A DNA stretch of 64,000 nucleotides. It comes from Nymphaea colorata (lineage: Eukaryota > Streptophyta > Magnoliopsida > Nymphaeales > Nymphaeaceae). Location: positions 21,096,981 to 21,160,980 of the forward strand of contig NC_045147.1 in assembly GCF_008831285.2 (NCBI RefSeq), written 5' to 3'. The notes beneath the pieces were generated by a model. That model was given only the letters and a program-made list of their open reading frames with translations. It had not been told where the DNA came from and searched no databases. Shown in pieces: positions 1-23,030 of this stretch. How positions within the stretch are numbered: position 1 is the stretch's first letter; the number at the start of each line of letters is the position of its first letter. The position numbers were made by a program, and so were the translations under genes.

Positions 1-573
1 AACAGCAAACTTGACTGACAGATAAACTGATAACATAGACAAACTGCCTCACCACTTTTGCAGTGATCTTCACAATGGATGCACAAAAGAACAGACCTCG
101 AGTCATAACATCAGTGCCTGTGTCACATACTAGCAAGCTTATAACCATTACCCAGTCCATGTTTCTCTATTTAAGAACTGCTGACAGTTGCATCCTTTCT
201 TTATATACCTTTTTTTAAAAAAAAAAAAAGTGAAATGAATAGTATCAGTTTTGAGTGAGAAACTAAAAAAAAAAAGAAAAGAACATTTCCACGATAACAA
301 ATGTTCCCATTCCAAAAGAGTGTGAGGTCGTGGGATGCGTGTGCGAGTATAGAACACCACTGCCACACCCAAAAGTTTCAAGGATCCGCACTCTTTCTTG
401 CCAATAAGAAATGATCATCCTAGTGAAGTAGATCAGACAAAGTGAAAATAATGAATACACCACCAATGATTATTATATACAGCATAGTAAATAGAGGCGA
501 CGTTCCACATTCCAAAGAATGAGGAAAACAAATGAAAATAATTTTTCTCCCTTTATGACATCAAAAGCGTTAC

Positions 574-2541
574 CTCCTCCAAAGTCCAGGCTTTCTTCTC
601 ATCTTCTAATATTCCGATATGTTCTTCAAGGCAGGCCTGATAAATTAAAAGGAAGCTGTTTTCAGGAACATGAATATGGATCACTCTTTTCTATTTCATC
701 TCATAAATTAAAAAGAAACATAAGCACAGGGATGAGTCTTCTTGAAGTTATGTGGTGTAAATTCAGAAAAAACTTATATGGATTCAATGAGTACTTATAA
801 ATGAACGGGGGTAGTGAGGTAATACTACCTCCTTCTCTAGCCAACACTTCTTTTCAGATTCAAGACGTGCAAGCTCAACCTCAAGCATGGCCTAGAAAAA
901 CAAAAAAAAGTTGTGAAAGAAATTCAGATAGAGATGGATAGCCTGCAAAAATCAACAAAGGGAATATTACCTTCTTCTCCAGCCAAGAATTTTTTTCTGA
1001 TTCAAGACGTGCAAGTTCACCTTCAAGCATGGCCTGGAAAACAAATTCCTGAAAAAAATTAGATATAGACGGATAACATACAAATAAAGAAACAGCTGCC
1101 GTAATCTGCAACTTGAAAACAAGCTGGTTATACATTTACAAGGCATCAGTCATGAAATAGTGCAGAGAAAAATACACATGCGTAGCAGAAATGCCAAGTC
1201 TGAAAATATGATGCCTAATACATAATAACTGCCAGTATATCATGAATTCTTTCAAATTCTTGGTGCCCTTTAAATGCTGCAAATCTTCTTGACAGCTTTC
1301 GAACATGCATGTCTAAGATTTGACTAAAACCAACCAACCAAACTTACTGAATAATGTATGTCCAGCCAGATGCACATCATTAGGTACATAAACAGTGCAA
1401 AAGTAAAGTACATTGAACATTGACTTACCTTCTTGACATTTTACGGTAGATGGTCAGACTAAGGATATCACCTTTGAATTTGGAGTATTAGTTGATTTGC
1501 AATTTTGCATTTCACTATGATTATTTTCTTGATATACGAATCTTGTGAAAGAGCAAGAAATATCTTAGAATGATCTCTCTCTAAGTCACAGTGGTGCGTT
1601 AAGTATGCCCCTGTACGTGTACCAATGGTGGTAGGGGTTTGGTATGTTTGGATCGGTTCCAGGTTGAAACAAGCCACACTTTCTTACCATTTTAATTTAC
1701 ATCCAATGTCTCCCTCCTCCATCGATGCCTCTCACGGTTTCTTCTTCAGCCGCAATATAACTCAAAAGCAGATGGCTGGAAGTGAGAAGCTTCACCACCT
1801 GGTGGTGACTGGCAGACAGGCGACGGCAGTCTTCAGCATCACTAGCGGCATAAGTTTTTTTTTTTCATTTTACTATTTTTTTGGGTTTTTTGCATTGTTT
1901 CCCCCTTTTTTGTTTTTCATATGCTGTTTCTCCCTTTTTTTCATTCGATTCTGTTTTTCATATGTTGTTTTCCCTTTTGTTGTATTTCCTTTGTTACTAC
2001 TAGTGTCATTTCTTCATGATTTACGTTTTGCACTGCTGTACTTTTCCTGCATCTTTCTTATTTATTCTTTACATGTATTTGATGATTTTGGGGTTCAATT
2101 TTTGCCCTTCCGTTGATAATGTTCCTGTTGAGCAGCTGCCTTCCATGGCTCTGCTGCATTCCTATTTAATCTGCCATTTCTTCAAAATCTACTAGTTTGC
2201 CCACTTGCTTAGGTTATAGACATATGGTTCGTAACTTGAAAGATATAAGTTGTATATCTTTAACTATAAATATTGCTCTGTTTTAAACTTTTCACCAAAT
2301 AGTATGAATTTGGTTTGATTTTTATTCTTTTATGAAATTTTGTATATATATATATATACTAAATGATGACTATGGCTATCCAGAGTTCCATCTGAATCAA
2401 ATTGATGGTTAAGAGAAAGACAAGGAGAAAAAGGTGTGAATTAATACTAAAGGACAAAAATGCCCCTCACTTTTTCCTCCTTGTTTTTCTCTTAACTGTC
2501 CATCATTTTGAATCAGACGGCCTGATTAGATGGTTGAGTAA

Positions 2542-2587
<46 letters not shown>

Positions 2588-3849
2588 CACTTTTGACTTT
2601 GTACCCATACCCACTTCTGTATACCCCTAACTATGTGACTTTGATCTCACTTAATTTCAAATATTAAGATGAAAGATGCATCATTCATGTCTTTCATTTC
2701 AAAATGAAAGGATAACCGTCCTTTAATAGATGCATCTTCATTATTACATTTAGCATGCCAAATCATTTTGATAATTCTAACTACCAAGGTGAAATACGCA
2801 CAATTAATTCTTACATTAAGTACTTCAAAGTTCAAACCATTACTAGCCAACAATAAATAATCTACATATAATGTAAGAGTTACAAAACTCTTTCCTCAAT
2901 TTTTCGTATAAAGTTGTTAACACAGTCATCTTTATTAATAATGTCAAAATCATTATCCACAATTCTCTTATAACATTAATAAATTATTTTTCATAAAATA
3001 TATTTTAAGTGTGAAAACCATGTAACAAATTCAAATAATTGGGCAAGTCAACTCAAGCTCAAAGCAGTCATAGAGCCATCAGAGTTGAAACCCGTTAAAA
3101 ACATGAATGAAGAAAGAGTCAACAAGTGAGCTCGACCCTCTAAGGTTTAATTTGTGCTTGCCCCTAGTTGAGGTCCTGTCAATATTGAGAGTACAATTCA
3201 AAGTCATAGAGTGTTGAGTTTGTGCTTGCCCCTAGTTGAGGTCCTCACAGTAATGACAGTCCAATTCGAACTCAGGGAATGGAATAAGAAAGATAAAAAA
3301 AACTGAGTGAATCATTATCAAAAGACAAAAACTACATGTGAAGCTAATAAAACTTTACATGCACTTCAAATTTCAAAGTGTATCTGCTAGCAAAATTAGT
3401 ATCTGATAAGTATACTTACAATTTTCAATAGTTCACAGATCTAGGTTTCCTCATTTATTTAAAACAAAGGTGAAGGATAATAAAACTTTTACAGCAGAGA
3501 AGCACAAAAAATCACATAAATGTTTCTAAGTGTGGTTATAAGTAAAATCACTCTAATAGCATATTGGGTTGAATGAATGGAGTATAATATTGTATACTTA
3601 CAAGTGTATGTTCCTGCATTTTTGTATCATGTTCATGCTGATCAGGCTTTGCATCTGATTCTGAGTGCCCTGAATTGTCTATCTCTCCACCATTTGAGAT
3701 TTGTAGATGAACATTCTGCTCAGAAGCGGCTAGACAATTCTGCTCCAATTGTGCTGTTCCCCCAATGTGGGTAGTGTCTTCTGTGTTTTTAGCTTGCTTG
3801 TTTTTCTTTTTCTTGTTCTTCTTCTTCTTACTTTCATTCTCCATTGCTT
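574..3849 (-). CDS. Coiled-coil protein gene, 3' part beyond the left edge
   Basis: Minus-strand gene. The first coding exon seen is 3602-3849, with the ATG at 3844-3842. It opens with a Lys-rich stretch (MENESKKKKNKKKKNKQAK) followed by a polar, disordered-looking region ending MQEHTL, with acceptor TTCTAG and donor GTAAGT. Three later exons, 971-1033, 829-891 and 574-636, are each 63 bp, phase 0 at both ends and have good splice sites. Each encodes 21 residues of the pattern A-[MC]-LE-x-x-[LI]-x-x-LE-[SD]-EK-x-x-W, which is three coiled-coil heptads. Candidate exons between 1034 and 3601, and those left of 574, could not be established. No stop codon was found, so the gene probably continues past base 1. 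It resembles plant myosin-heavy-chain-like or CLIP-like coiled-coil proteins of unknown function, but I do not recognise a named gene. Confidence 0.6.
829..1100 (-). repeat. Tandem duplication of a 63-bp coiled-coil exon plus its upstream intron
   Basis: Exons 971-1033 and 829-891 are about 85% identical. The intron sequence preceding each (892-960 and 1034-1100) is also recognisably similar, with shared text such as ATCC-[AG]-TCT-[CA]-TATCT in the minus sense. The unit is about 142 bp. A third, more diverged member of the exon family lies at 574-636. Confidence 0.7.
2545..2586. repeat. (TA)n microsatellite
   Basis: About 21 uninterrupted TA units inside the presumed intron of the coiled-coil gene. 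Confidence 0.95.
3141..3270. repeat. Degenerate 68-bp tandem duplication
   Basis: An exact 27-bp string beginning TTTGTGCTTGCCCC occurs at 3151-3177 and again at 3219-3245, followed each time by related sequence (GTACAATTC / GTCCAATTC). Confidence 0.8.
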
Positions 3850-5452
3850 CTAGAACAAACAGCGGAGATGTGCCTCTATATGATCTAAGCAATACTTACA
3901 AGACTGACGGCCCATTTTCTCCATCCATAGATCTACCTTTTTGTGCTACTGCCTCCATCAAAGTAGCAATATGTTAGAACCCAAACTTCAAAATGGAAAG
4001 GCTCTTAAATACTGAATAGTTAGTACATGTATATGTTGGATTCCAGAAATTTCCAACTATCCTATGTTTTACATCTATCCATAAAATTGTTAACGTGTCC
4101 CTGACAGCATCCCATCATGTTGCAATGAAGTTATAGGAAACACAAACATTGAAATCTCACATATATATGACAAACTCAATTTAGAAAATGAGTTTCAATT
4201 CAGCTGCAGACCTAGAATAGAAGTAGACCCAAACTTTAATTTTGATCTCTAGTTGTTGTTTCTTGTTTGGTTACTTGAGAGAGAAAAAACAGAAAACCTT
4301 TTAGACAAATCTTCGAAATATGTTAAGGAAGTTTTGCAACAAAATGCTGAGAAGTCACCCATAGGAAGCTGGCTGATGTTCAGTGCTAAAGAAATGAACG
4401 ATAGGAACTCCAAACTGACAAACCACTTTTCCATGGGAGGTCTGGAGAAATTACAAGACATACTGCAACTGTAAATATCCATGACACAAGCTTCTGTTAG
4501 AGGAGTAAACTACAAGCCCCTTGCAAGCACATTCCATTTACTCACGTATCCTAAAAGTAATTTAACACAGTTCTTTGTCCATCTTTGCGTGATTGGAGAA
4601 CAAACCGTGTAAATAACAACATTATCCTCTTTGTAAGTTTCGAAAAAGTGTGGACCAGAAAGATCAGCGACTTTTAAGTAGTAAAATTCAATATAAAATT
4701 AAAAAAAATGGAAAAAATACCTTTATCGGATTCATCGATCGCATGGTTCTTCTGATGATGAACGTTTTGTTTGCAATATTAGCTAAAAATCAAATGCCAC
4801 CTCATCATTCTCGTACCCAAAAAAAAATATATGGAGTAGAGCTCACTATGGAGGTGCATTGTCGTATTCCTTTCTTGTTTGCTCCTTTTGTTTGATACTT
4901 CCACCGTCACTAATCTAACAAACTCCCAACGACTATATTCGTTACTTTCTCACGTAAAAAAGGTACTCCCCATTGTCCTCACTCGAATAACTTGCCCCGT
5001 GAATCAAAATTCCTAACACACCTAGCTTTTCTAGTTCCGCCAACAAATTCTTCCGTCCATGCGGGAAAATTAACCATTCAATCTGTCACAACCTCTAACC
5101 AACTCTTCCTACGCCCAAATCGGTGAAAGCAATTCTTGACAGCGTGAACGCTCTCAACTCAAACTGCGTACACCTAATAAACTAAAGCGGCAAAACAACC
5201 ACACGAACCCACTGACATTTCATCTTACCCATCCAATTTTACTCGGTCGACATTAAATAAATAGCTAGAACGCACAAATGGCGACATAAATCAGCCAGAA
5301 GACCAACCAATAACAAATATATCAAGATCTGCAATGCAATTCCCGTATTTCACCCCATGGAAGTATCGATCTCGAGAGTACCCCAAACAATGGATACTAC
5401 CGATGATGAAAAGTAAAACATAAGAGCATTCAAACTCGACGCCTACCTCGAG

Positions 5453-5560
5453 AGATCTGCAGACTCCGTCAGTTCCCTAGGGTTTCCGATCCCGAAAATT
5501 CCTTCTCTGTGCTGCGAAGCACGATCGCAGGGAATAATAGACGACACGAAAAAGAAGGCA
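5453..5560 (-). promoter_or_regulatory. Probable noncoding first exon of the coiled-coil gene
   Basis: On the minus strand, CTCGAG|GTAGGC gives a donor at 5452/5453. The preceding sequence contains a telo-box-like AAACCCTAGGG, common in leaders of plant housekeeping genes. It would be joined over a 1.6-kb intron to the acceptor at 3849/3850. The right boundary (transcription start) is a guess. Confidence 0.4.
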
Positions 5561-7240
5561 AGACGTGGAAAATAAAAGTCACTCTGCAGAGTGCGGGAGG
5601 GGAAGAAGAACTGCCGCTACCATAACGGAAGCGCGGGGAGCGTTTTATATGAAAATCACGGCGCGCACGAAGTCGATATTTTTGCCCCAATATCATGAAC
5701 TTGACGGCCTTTGTTCTGAAATCGTACGTTTCAGGCCGTCGGCCGTTGATGATAGGGATGCCGACGGATCCAAAACTAATTGGATCATATATCAACTAAT
5801 CGGGTTCGGGTGCCTGTCAGAATCCGATGTCTATCGGGTTCATTCACAAGTTTGATATATAGACCGAAACTGGCACCCGACTGCCAGTGGATCGATTACT
5901 TGGATCTAGATCCGTAATGAACATCCAGTTATATGTAAACCATTACCATGGACATCTCCCATATTCAAGTTCATATCGGATGCATTTGACCACATGAACA
6001 CTTGAAATATTAATTTATCTCAATCCTTTGATATATTCATAGAACATGATGTGTTGGTCTTTCTATTGCCAAAAGATATTTATCAGGTTGATCGATTTCA
6101 GGTATAACTTTTATATTATGTCAGTGTTGAAGTTAAGGCAAAACTATTTTAAGTGGTCACATATGAATTTTATCATTTGATTATGAATTCATGTGAAGTA
6201 TATGATTTATAATAACAAATCTAAAAGATAGTTGGGTTCAATTGTTATGAGATCCCGAGAGGTTGTAGTGCATTGAGTGGTAAGGCAGTCCACCTTGTTC
6301 AAAAACTTGATCTCAACTTAAATCCTAGAGTGGTCGTTGTCATATTTTAATGTATTATTCCTTTTCAATCGTACAAAGATTCTAAAACAAGTTTGGTAAA
6401 CTTTGATGGTGGTGGGCACATGAGAAAGCCAGTGGTCTCTCAAAAAACACTTACCATTAAAAAAAAAAATCAAGTTAATGAACGAGCATTAGTGATGCCA
6501 GATGTTGTAAACGATATATCCAGGGAAAACTAATACAAGTAACCATCCATTATTTCATTTTACTGAGGTGCTATGATTTTGGTTTTGTTCTAGTGGTCAG
6601 AGGCATTAAGATATTAAAATTGATCAGCTCATATACCTGATATCAGGACAAAATAGTCGTTTCACTAATCAGAAAATGACCTTCAGTTATTTGCAATATT
6701 TAAGTTAGTTGTTTTTCCATAACAATGTCATGAAATTATACACAATATGTATTATGCACATTCTAGAAAAAAAAAGTTATTGAGATTTAGTCGAGCGATG
6801 GGAGTAGCTAGCTTTTAAGGAACATTAAATTCGGAAAAGGGAAAGGTGCACAATTAATTTTGCTCATGGATATTAATACATTTCAATTGATGCCATGCTT
6901 AAAAAGTTGATTAGTATTCTTGTTCGCAACCATAAAGAGAACACATAATGTCGACACCACATTCCAGCGAGTTAATAAAATAATAATGATCTCAACAGAA
7001 AAATTTTCAAATATCGAACCTAATATACTGCAGTTTGACATATTCATGCCTGCCAGCTCGTAAAGAATGCATGGTCATGTAACTGATAAAGATAGACTGA
7101 TCTCATTTCAACATCGTTGTTTATTAAATGATTAGTTTTAATTTTTCACAAAGAAATTAAGAGTACTTTTGGTCCTATCGTACAAAAGAAGCAGCTTTTT
7201 GATGATACGACTAATTTGGAGCACTTAAGTAAAAAGCAAG
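5561..7240. other. Intergenic region between divergent genes
   Basis: No coding exon was recognised. It holds the likely promoter of the coiled-coil gene (right of 5560), an ATCC/GGAT-rich degenerate block around 5740-5900, a possible SINE remnant (6249-6468) and AT-rich sequence leading to the first E2 promoter. Confidence 0.6.
6249..6468 (+). mobile_element. Possible tRNA-derived SINE remnant
   Basis: A tRNA-like head (A-box-like TTGAGTGGTAAGGCAG, then a B-box-like CTCAACTTAAATCC about 40 bp later) is followed by about 150 bp of unrelated body and an A10 tract. Box matches are imperfect and no clear target site duplication was found. Confidence 0.3.
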
Positions 7241-7379
7241 CTTGAGCATAAATTTGTCGCCGGTCAGTGCCAATAACAGCAAAAATAGGCATCAATTCGT
7301 CAATTTCCTAAAAGTTGACTCGAGGTCTAGAAAGATCCAAGCTAAAAGCAGAAGAAGAAAAACTGGTTTATGGCTGGCA

Positions 7380-8291
7380 TTCTATCGTTCTCTCTCTCTC
7401 CACTCTCTCTCTCTTCAAAGGAAGGAGGAAAGAAGAGGAGGAGGCGGAGGAGGGGAAGGGTTGCACCCTTCGTTGTCTACCCACTCGCGATTCCCTTTGC
7501 GTGTTTTCCCAATATTCTTTCTCTACAAGAGGAAAAAGATTTCTTCTCGGGGATTTGGGTGTTGGTTCTTGGCCCCTTGGCCTTTCCCCTTCTTTCCATT
7601 GATTCCCGGGCTTGCAGATCGTCGATCATCTAGGTAATCTCTCTCTCTCTCTTTCCTTTTTTTTTTTCTTTATCCCAATCGCCCTGTTAATCAATATATG
7701 TATTTTATGTTCATATATTTCAGCGTAGAGGAGACCTTTCTTGGATTTGTAAAACAATGACGAGGGTTTGTCTTGTTTTCTAAACACGAGTTGTTTGGGT
7801 TTCGGGTTCGTGCTTGCTTCGCGTTTGTAAACGAGAGGAGAGATCTAGGCCTCTGTTTTTTTATCGTGGGGATGCGTTTCGTCTGGCCAGGGGCTTTTGG
7901 GTGTTTCTGTGCTGTGCGAACAGAAGGAAGATTACTATAGAATTGGATGCACGGCTCGCTTGTGACTTAGGTTTGACCTTTGCGTTGGCTGCTTGAGAGA
8001 TTTAATTTTGGTTTTGTGCCGATCAGAGATATACCGGTGCTGGTAGCTTACTTTGAGGTTCTTTTTGTTTGTGGTATCTGGGAATTACTTTACGTGGTTT
8101 TAGAAGATTGCGTTTGCGAAGTTGGTGTCTGTTTCTGGACTGATTTGGTTGGGGGTTTTGGTCAAATTGTTTCACTGTTGTTGGTTTCTTGTTTTGACGT
8201 TTTTGGTCCTGATATGAAGCTTCCTCATTTAACTAGGTGCGATATTCTTCTTTTTTTTGTTTCGTGCACTTATTATTTACAGATTAATTCC
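7380..8291 (+). promoter_or_regulatory. 5' leader and leader intron of E2 copy 1
   Basis: A CT-rich leader exon ends at 7633 (ATCATCTAG|GTAATC). The leader intron spans 7634-8282 and ends TTTACAG, leaving 9 nt before the ATG. The second E2 copy has the same arrangement, including the shared TCTAG|GTAAT junction. The transcription start (about 7380) is only inferred from the CT-rich stretch. Introns at this position are frequent in plant ubiquitin-pathway genes and often enhance expression. Confidence 0.65.
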
Positions 8292-13282
<4,991 letters not shown>

Positions 13283-15180
13283 TAGTTTCCTTTGTAGACA
13301 AGCAAAAGACTTGGTTACAAATGTTGAAAGCCAAGGCCTCGGCTTTCTTTATGCAAATTCTAATCCTCCAAACTAGAAATTGAGGAGAGCTGCTCTCTCC
13401 AGATGATATGTTGCTTCTTTGTTTTCTGGGGTGCATGTTTCTCTTATGAACCTATCTCCATCGTGCTTCCAGATAATTTCCATGGGTGCTGTACATTTTG
13501 TTAACTAGACACAGACGCATGTCTCAGTCTGATCCTTGGTCCTTTTTGTTTTCCAGAACATAAAGGGGTTACCATGGGAGTTTTTCTTCTTTTTCCCTTA
13601 TTGTACATCTTGGTGGTGATGGGGAGGTCTGGTCAGCCACTCTTTCTCCTTAAACTGTCTCTCGAGTCTCAACCATGAGCTTCATTCATTTGGCTGTCAG
13701 ATAATTTTAGGAGGACAAGGGGAGATTTAAAAATGGAGTCACTTGATTTCAGTTGGCTGTCATAGATGGGGCCTCTGTCAGGCATCATAAGGTCGGTACA
13801 GGTTAACACTTACCATGGTTGACAATGACTTGTTTATCGCTAGGTGGATATGCGTCTTTCCTGCTAGGCTCAGCAATTTGAATGCCGTTTCTATGGATGG
13901 GATGTTCTGAATTCGTTTGAGCTTTTAGACTTGGTAAGGTAAGCTTAAAGGCACCCAACCGTTGCACAAACACGCGCACTTGTCCAGATCATTGAGTATG
14001 GGGGCTGGCATGAATTACACAAGAAATCTGTAAATAAAATTGCGCTGGATGTGTGTGTGTGTCTCATATATATATGATATATATGTATGTATGCATATTA
14101 ATTATTTGGATTTAGCATAGGATTAGGGCTGAGAAAAGAAATATCTAATTGGAGTAGCATTAAATATCAAACTTGGAGTTGGATTTAACTTCAAATCTGA
14201 ATGAATGTTTACACAAATTCAAGCCCTTCATTACATGAAAAAAGTGGACCATGTCTAAGAAATCGGCACAAAGTATGAATTTAGGAATCAACTACTTCTC
14301 CCTCCTTGTTGTAAAAGCTAATTTTTTGATATAATTTTTAAAGACAAAAAAGTCGAATAAAATGTTGAAAAATGATGCCGAGCTTTTGGCCAAACTAGTT
14401 CTCACTGTTTTACCAAAATTTCCGTGGATAATAATGTGCATAAGTTTAAAAAAAAATACACCTTTTTAAGTTTGTACATTTGGAATTATTTTCATCAATT
14501 GATTTTTTATCACCAAAAGAAGTTTGAGAATAGATCACGGCTATTCAAAAGCTAACTTCATAGATCACTGACCAAATCAAAATGAGAAAAGTGACATATA
14601 AGCCGCAGAATCATATTCCTTTTTATTTTATTTGATGGTGCCTCGTTGGCCTTTACTTTTGGAATTGTTGGTGGTGTTTTTAAATAGAAAGTGAAAAGGT
14701 AAGGTGCTTACTATTCCTGATCTGATCTTGATGGCAGAGAAAAGCTGAAAACGTGTGCAATACTAAATCATAAAAAGGAATTGCTAAATGAATGCTTACA
14801 CCGTTATTCCCGTTGGAAATTTATTTAATAATCACTTCCCAATTTGTTAGAAGGAAAGCTTTTCTAAGATTCATCCGCACATTCATTCTAACAGTGGCCC
14901 TAAAAGGAGACGAAATATTTAAGTGATCGTTATCTATTAAAATTTTACTTGGAGCCATGAGAGTGTTGCAGATTTTTTTTCAAGGGACAATTTGTTTTTG
15001 AAATTGCATTCGACCCGCTCAATATCCTCTGATTTCTGCCGACTGCGCGTTAGAGAGAAGGAACGGTTCGACTGATGCCTATAACATCAAACATTAATTC
15101 GGAACTCCCAACTAAAAGGTAAGCGTAAGTCTGTCAATATCAACAAGTCGGACATAAATTTGTCAATCTGTTGAAAATTA
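13283..15180. other. 3' UTR of E2 copy 1 and spacer between the E2 copies
   Basis: The first part (13283 to about 13520) is homologous to the 3' UTR of copy 2, for example the shared AGATGATATGTTGCTTCTTT-like stretch and GGGGTGCATG. The remainder is AT-rich with a TATATGATATATATGTATG tract near 14070. No gene was recognised. Confidence 0.7.
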
Positions 15181-15199
15181 GGGATGAATCTGAGAAAAT

Positions 15200-16100
15200 C
15201 CTAGAACGGAGAACAGTGCATAAAGAACGATGGTTCTCTCTCGCTCTTTCTCTCTCCGTCCGCTCGAAGAAAGATCGGCGAAGGAGGAGGGAGAGGAGGG
15301 AATCGGCTCTAACCTGTTCGTGTCTCCCCACCAGCGATTTCTTTTCTGCGCTTTTGTCAAAGTCTCTTCCTAACCGGAAAGACGATTTCTGTAGGGCTTT
15401 GGTGGAGGCGGCGCCGGCAGCGTTGAAAATAATCTCTCCTTTCCCCTTCTTTATCCCAGTACCCGGGCTTCTTGATCGTTCGTCGTCGATCGTCTAGGTA
15501 ATTTGTCTCTCTTTCTGATTAAACAATCTGACAATCGACGGATGCATTTTGTGATCTGTCTTTCTGAATTAGGTAAGCATGTTTGATCTTGTAGAACATT
15601 TTATGATCTATCTTTCGAGGTTTCTAGCTGCTTTAGGGTTTCTGTTCTTGTGCAAGGAGAGAAGATATCAGGACCTCTGGTTTTGGTTGGGTATTTGAAC
15701 ATTTTATGGTGCAGTTCACTGTACCTTTATGCTGTGCCAACTAGGGGAAGGTTCATGCAAAACCGGTTGCAGGTTTCTGTTGTAGGTGAGGTTTGAATTT
15801 TTTTTAGTGTGCTGGGGAGGTGAAATTTGCGGGTTTTGAGCCGATCGAAGATTTACTTGTGTCGAGACTTTCTATTGGGAACTTCTTGTGTGTCATGGTC
15901 TAGATGTTGGGTTTGCAAACTTGGTGTTTGTTTTTTGGGTTTCTCTGCCTAGGGTTTTGGGTCCAACTTGACATGCTGATTTATTCTGTATTGTTGGATT
16001 TGGTCACTGATATATTATGTTGGTTCTAAAATATTCAGCTCTTCTTTCTTTTTTCCTTTTTTTCTTTTCCCTGCTTCCGTCGTTTATCCAGATCAATTCC
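15200..16100 (+). promoter_or_regulatory. 5' leader and leader intron of E2 copy 2
   Basis: A leader exon rich in CTCTCT and GGAGGAG ends at 15497 (ATCGTCTAG|GTAATT). The leader intron spans 15498-16091 and ends TTATCCAG, with 9 nt (ATCAATTCC) before the ATG. This matches copy 1 in structure and junction sequence. The transcription start is not determined. Confidence 0.65.
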
Positions 16101-22238
<6,138 letters not shown>

Positions 22239-22982
22239 TAGGCTTTCCTTTGTAGACGAGCAAAAAACTTGGTTGGTCTCGAACATTGAAAGCCAAACCC
22301 TTGGTTTCCTTGTGCAATTCTGGTCCTCTAAACTGCAAAGGGGGAGAGAATTGCATTATCTGGATGATATGTTGCTTCTTTGTTTTCTGGGGTGCATGTC
22401 TCTGTTATGAATCTGTCTCCACGGTGTTTCCAGTCATTGCATTAGGTGCTGTACATTTTGTTAACAAAGAGGCCAACGGATGCATGGCTTATTGCATCTG
22501 AATCCTGAAAGTAGCTCTTAGGGGCATCATGGCAGATTTCCTTCTGTTTCCTGGTAGATCAGGTGTCAGCGGGCAAGGCCTTAGCTCAGATTTCAGTTCA
22601 TCGTAGCATTAGAAGTCGTGTTTCCAGTGAATATAAGTATATCCAAGATAGAATTGCTGTATTTCTTCATTGCCAGGTCCAAAAAAGTTGACCATGATTG
22701 ACAAGTGACCCGTTAGCGGCTGTGTATCCCTTGCTGTGAGGCCCAAGTAATAGAACTTGTAAGACTTTCTCACTGAGGCAATAAGGGGGTTGAGAGTTCT
22801 TCAGCGAAAGAGAATTGGAACAGGGCATGGTAAACATGCACTTGTTGGGTTGGTGTCCTACGGTCATTCCACTATTTCTTAAAATTTGCATGAAGGCAGA
22901 TGATCTTAACTACTACAGACCCAAGTAAACTGATGGAGTGGACCACTGCCTGGCAGAAAGCCCAATCTCCCATCCAATCTCT

Positions 22983-23030
22983 CAACTTGCAAACGTTGCT
23001 TGATTTCAACTTGCAAACGTTGCTTGATTT
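22983..23030. repeat. 24-bp perfect tandem duplication
   Basis: Two adjacent identical copies of a 24-bp unit starting CAACTTGCAAACG (22983-23006 and 23007-23030). Confidence 0.95.

Noticed and set aside
1429-1460. Possible additional coiled-coil exon with donor GTAAGT
   Set aside because: All acceptor choices tried give an in-frame stop in the required phase 0.
1625-2116. 163-codon ORF with a hydrophobic Phe/Leu-rich C-terminus
   Set aside because: Produced by a T-rich low-complexity tract; no domain, no splice context.
3900-3958. Possible upstream coding exon of the coiled-coil gene (MEAVAQKGRSMDGENG...)
   Set aside because: It would require a 50-nt intron, too short for plants, and the phase does not match the next exon, so the start at MENES was preferred.
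7242-7637. 131-codon ORF and overlapping frames upstream of E2 copy 1
   Set aside because: Falls in the CT-rich leader exon; Ser/Arg-rich translation of low-complexity sequence.
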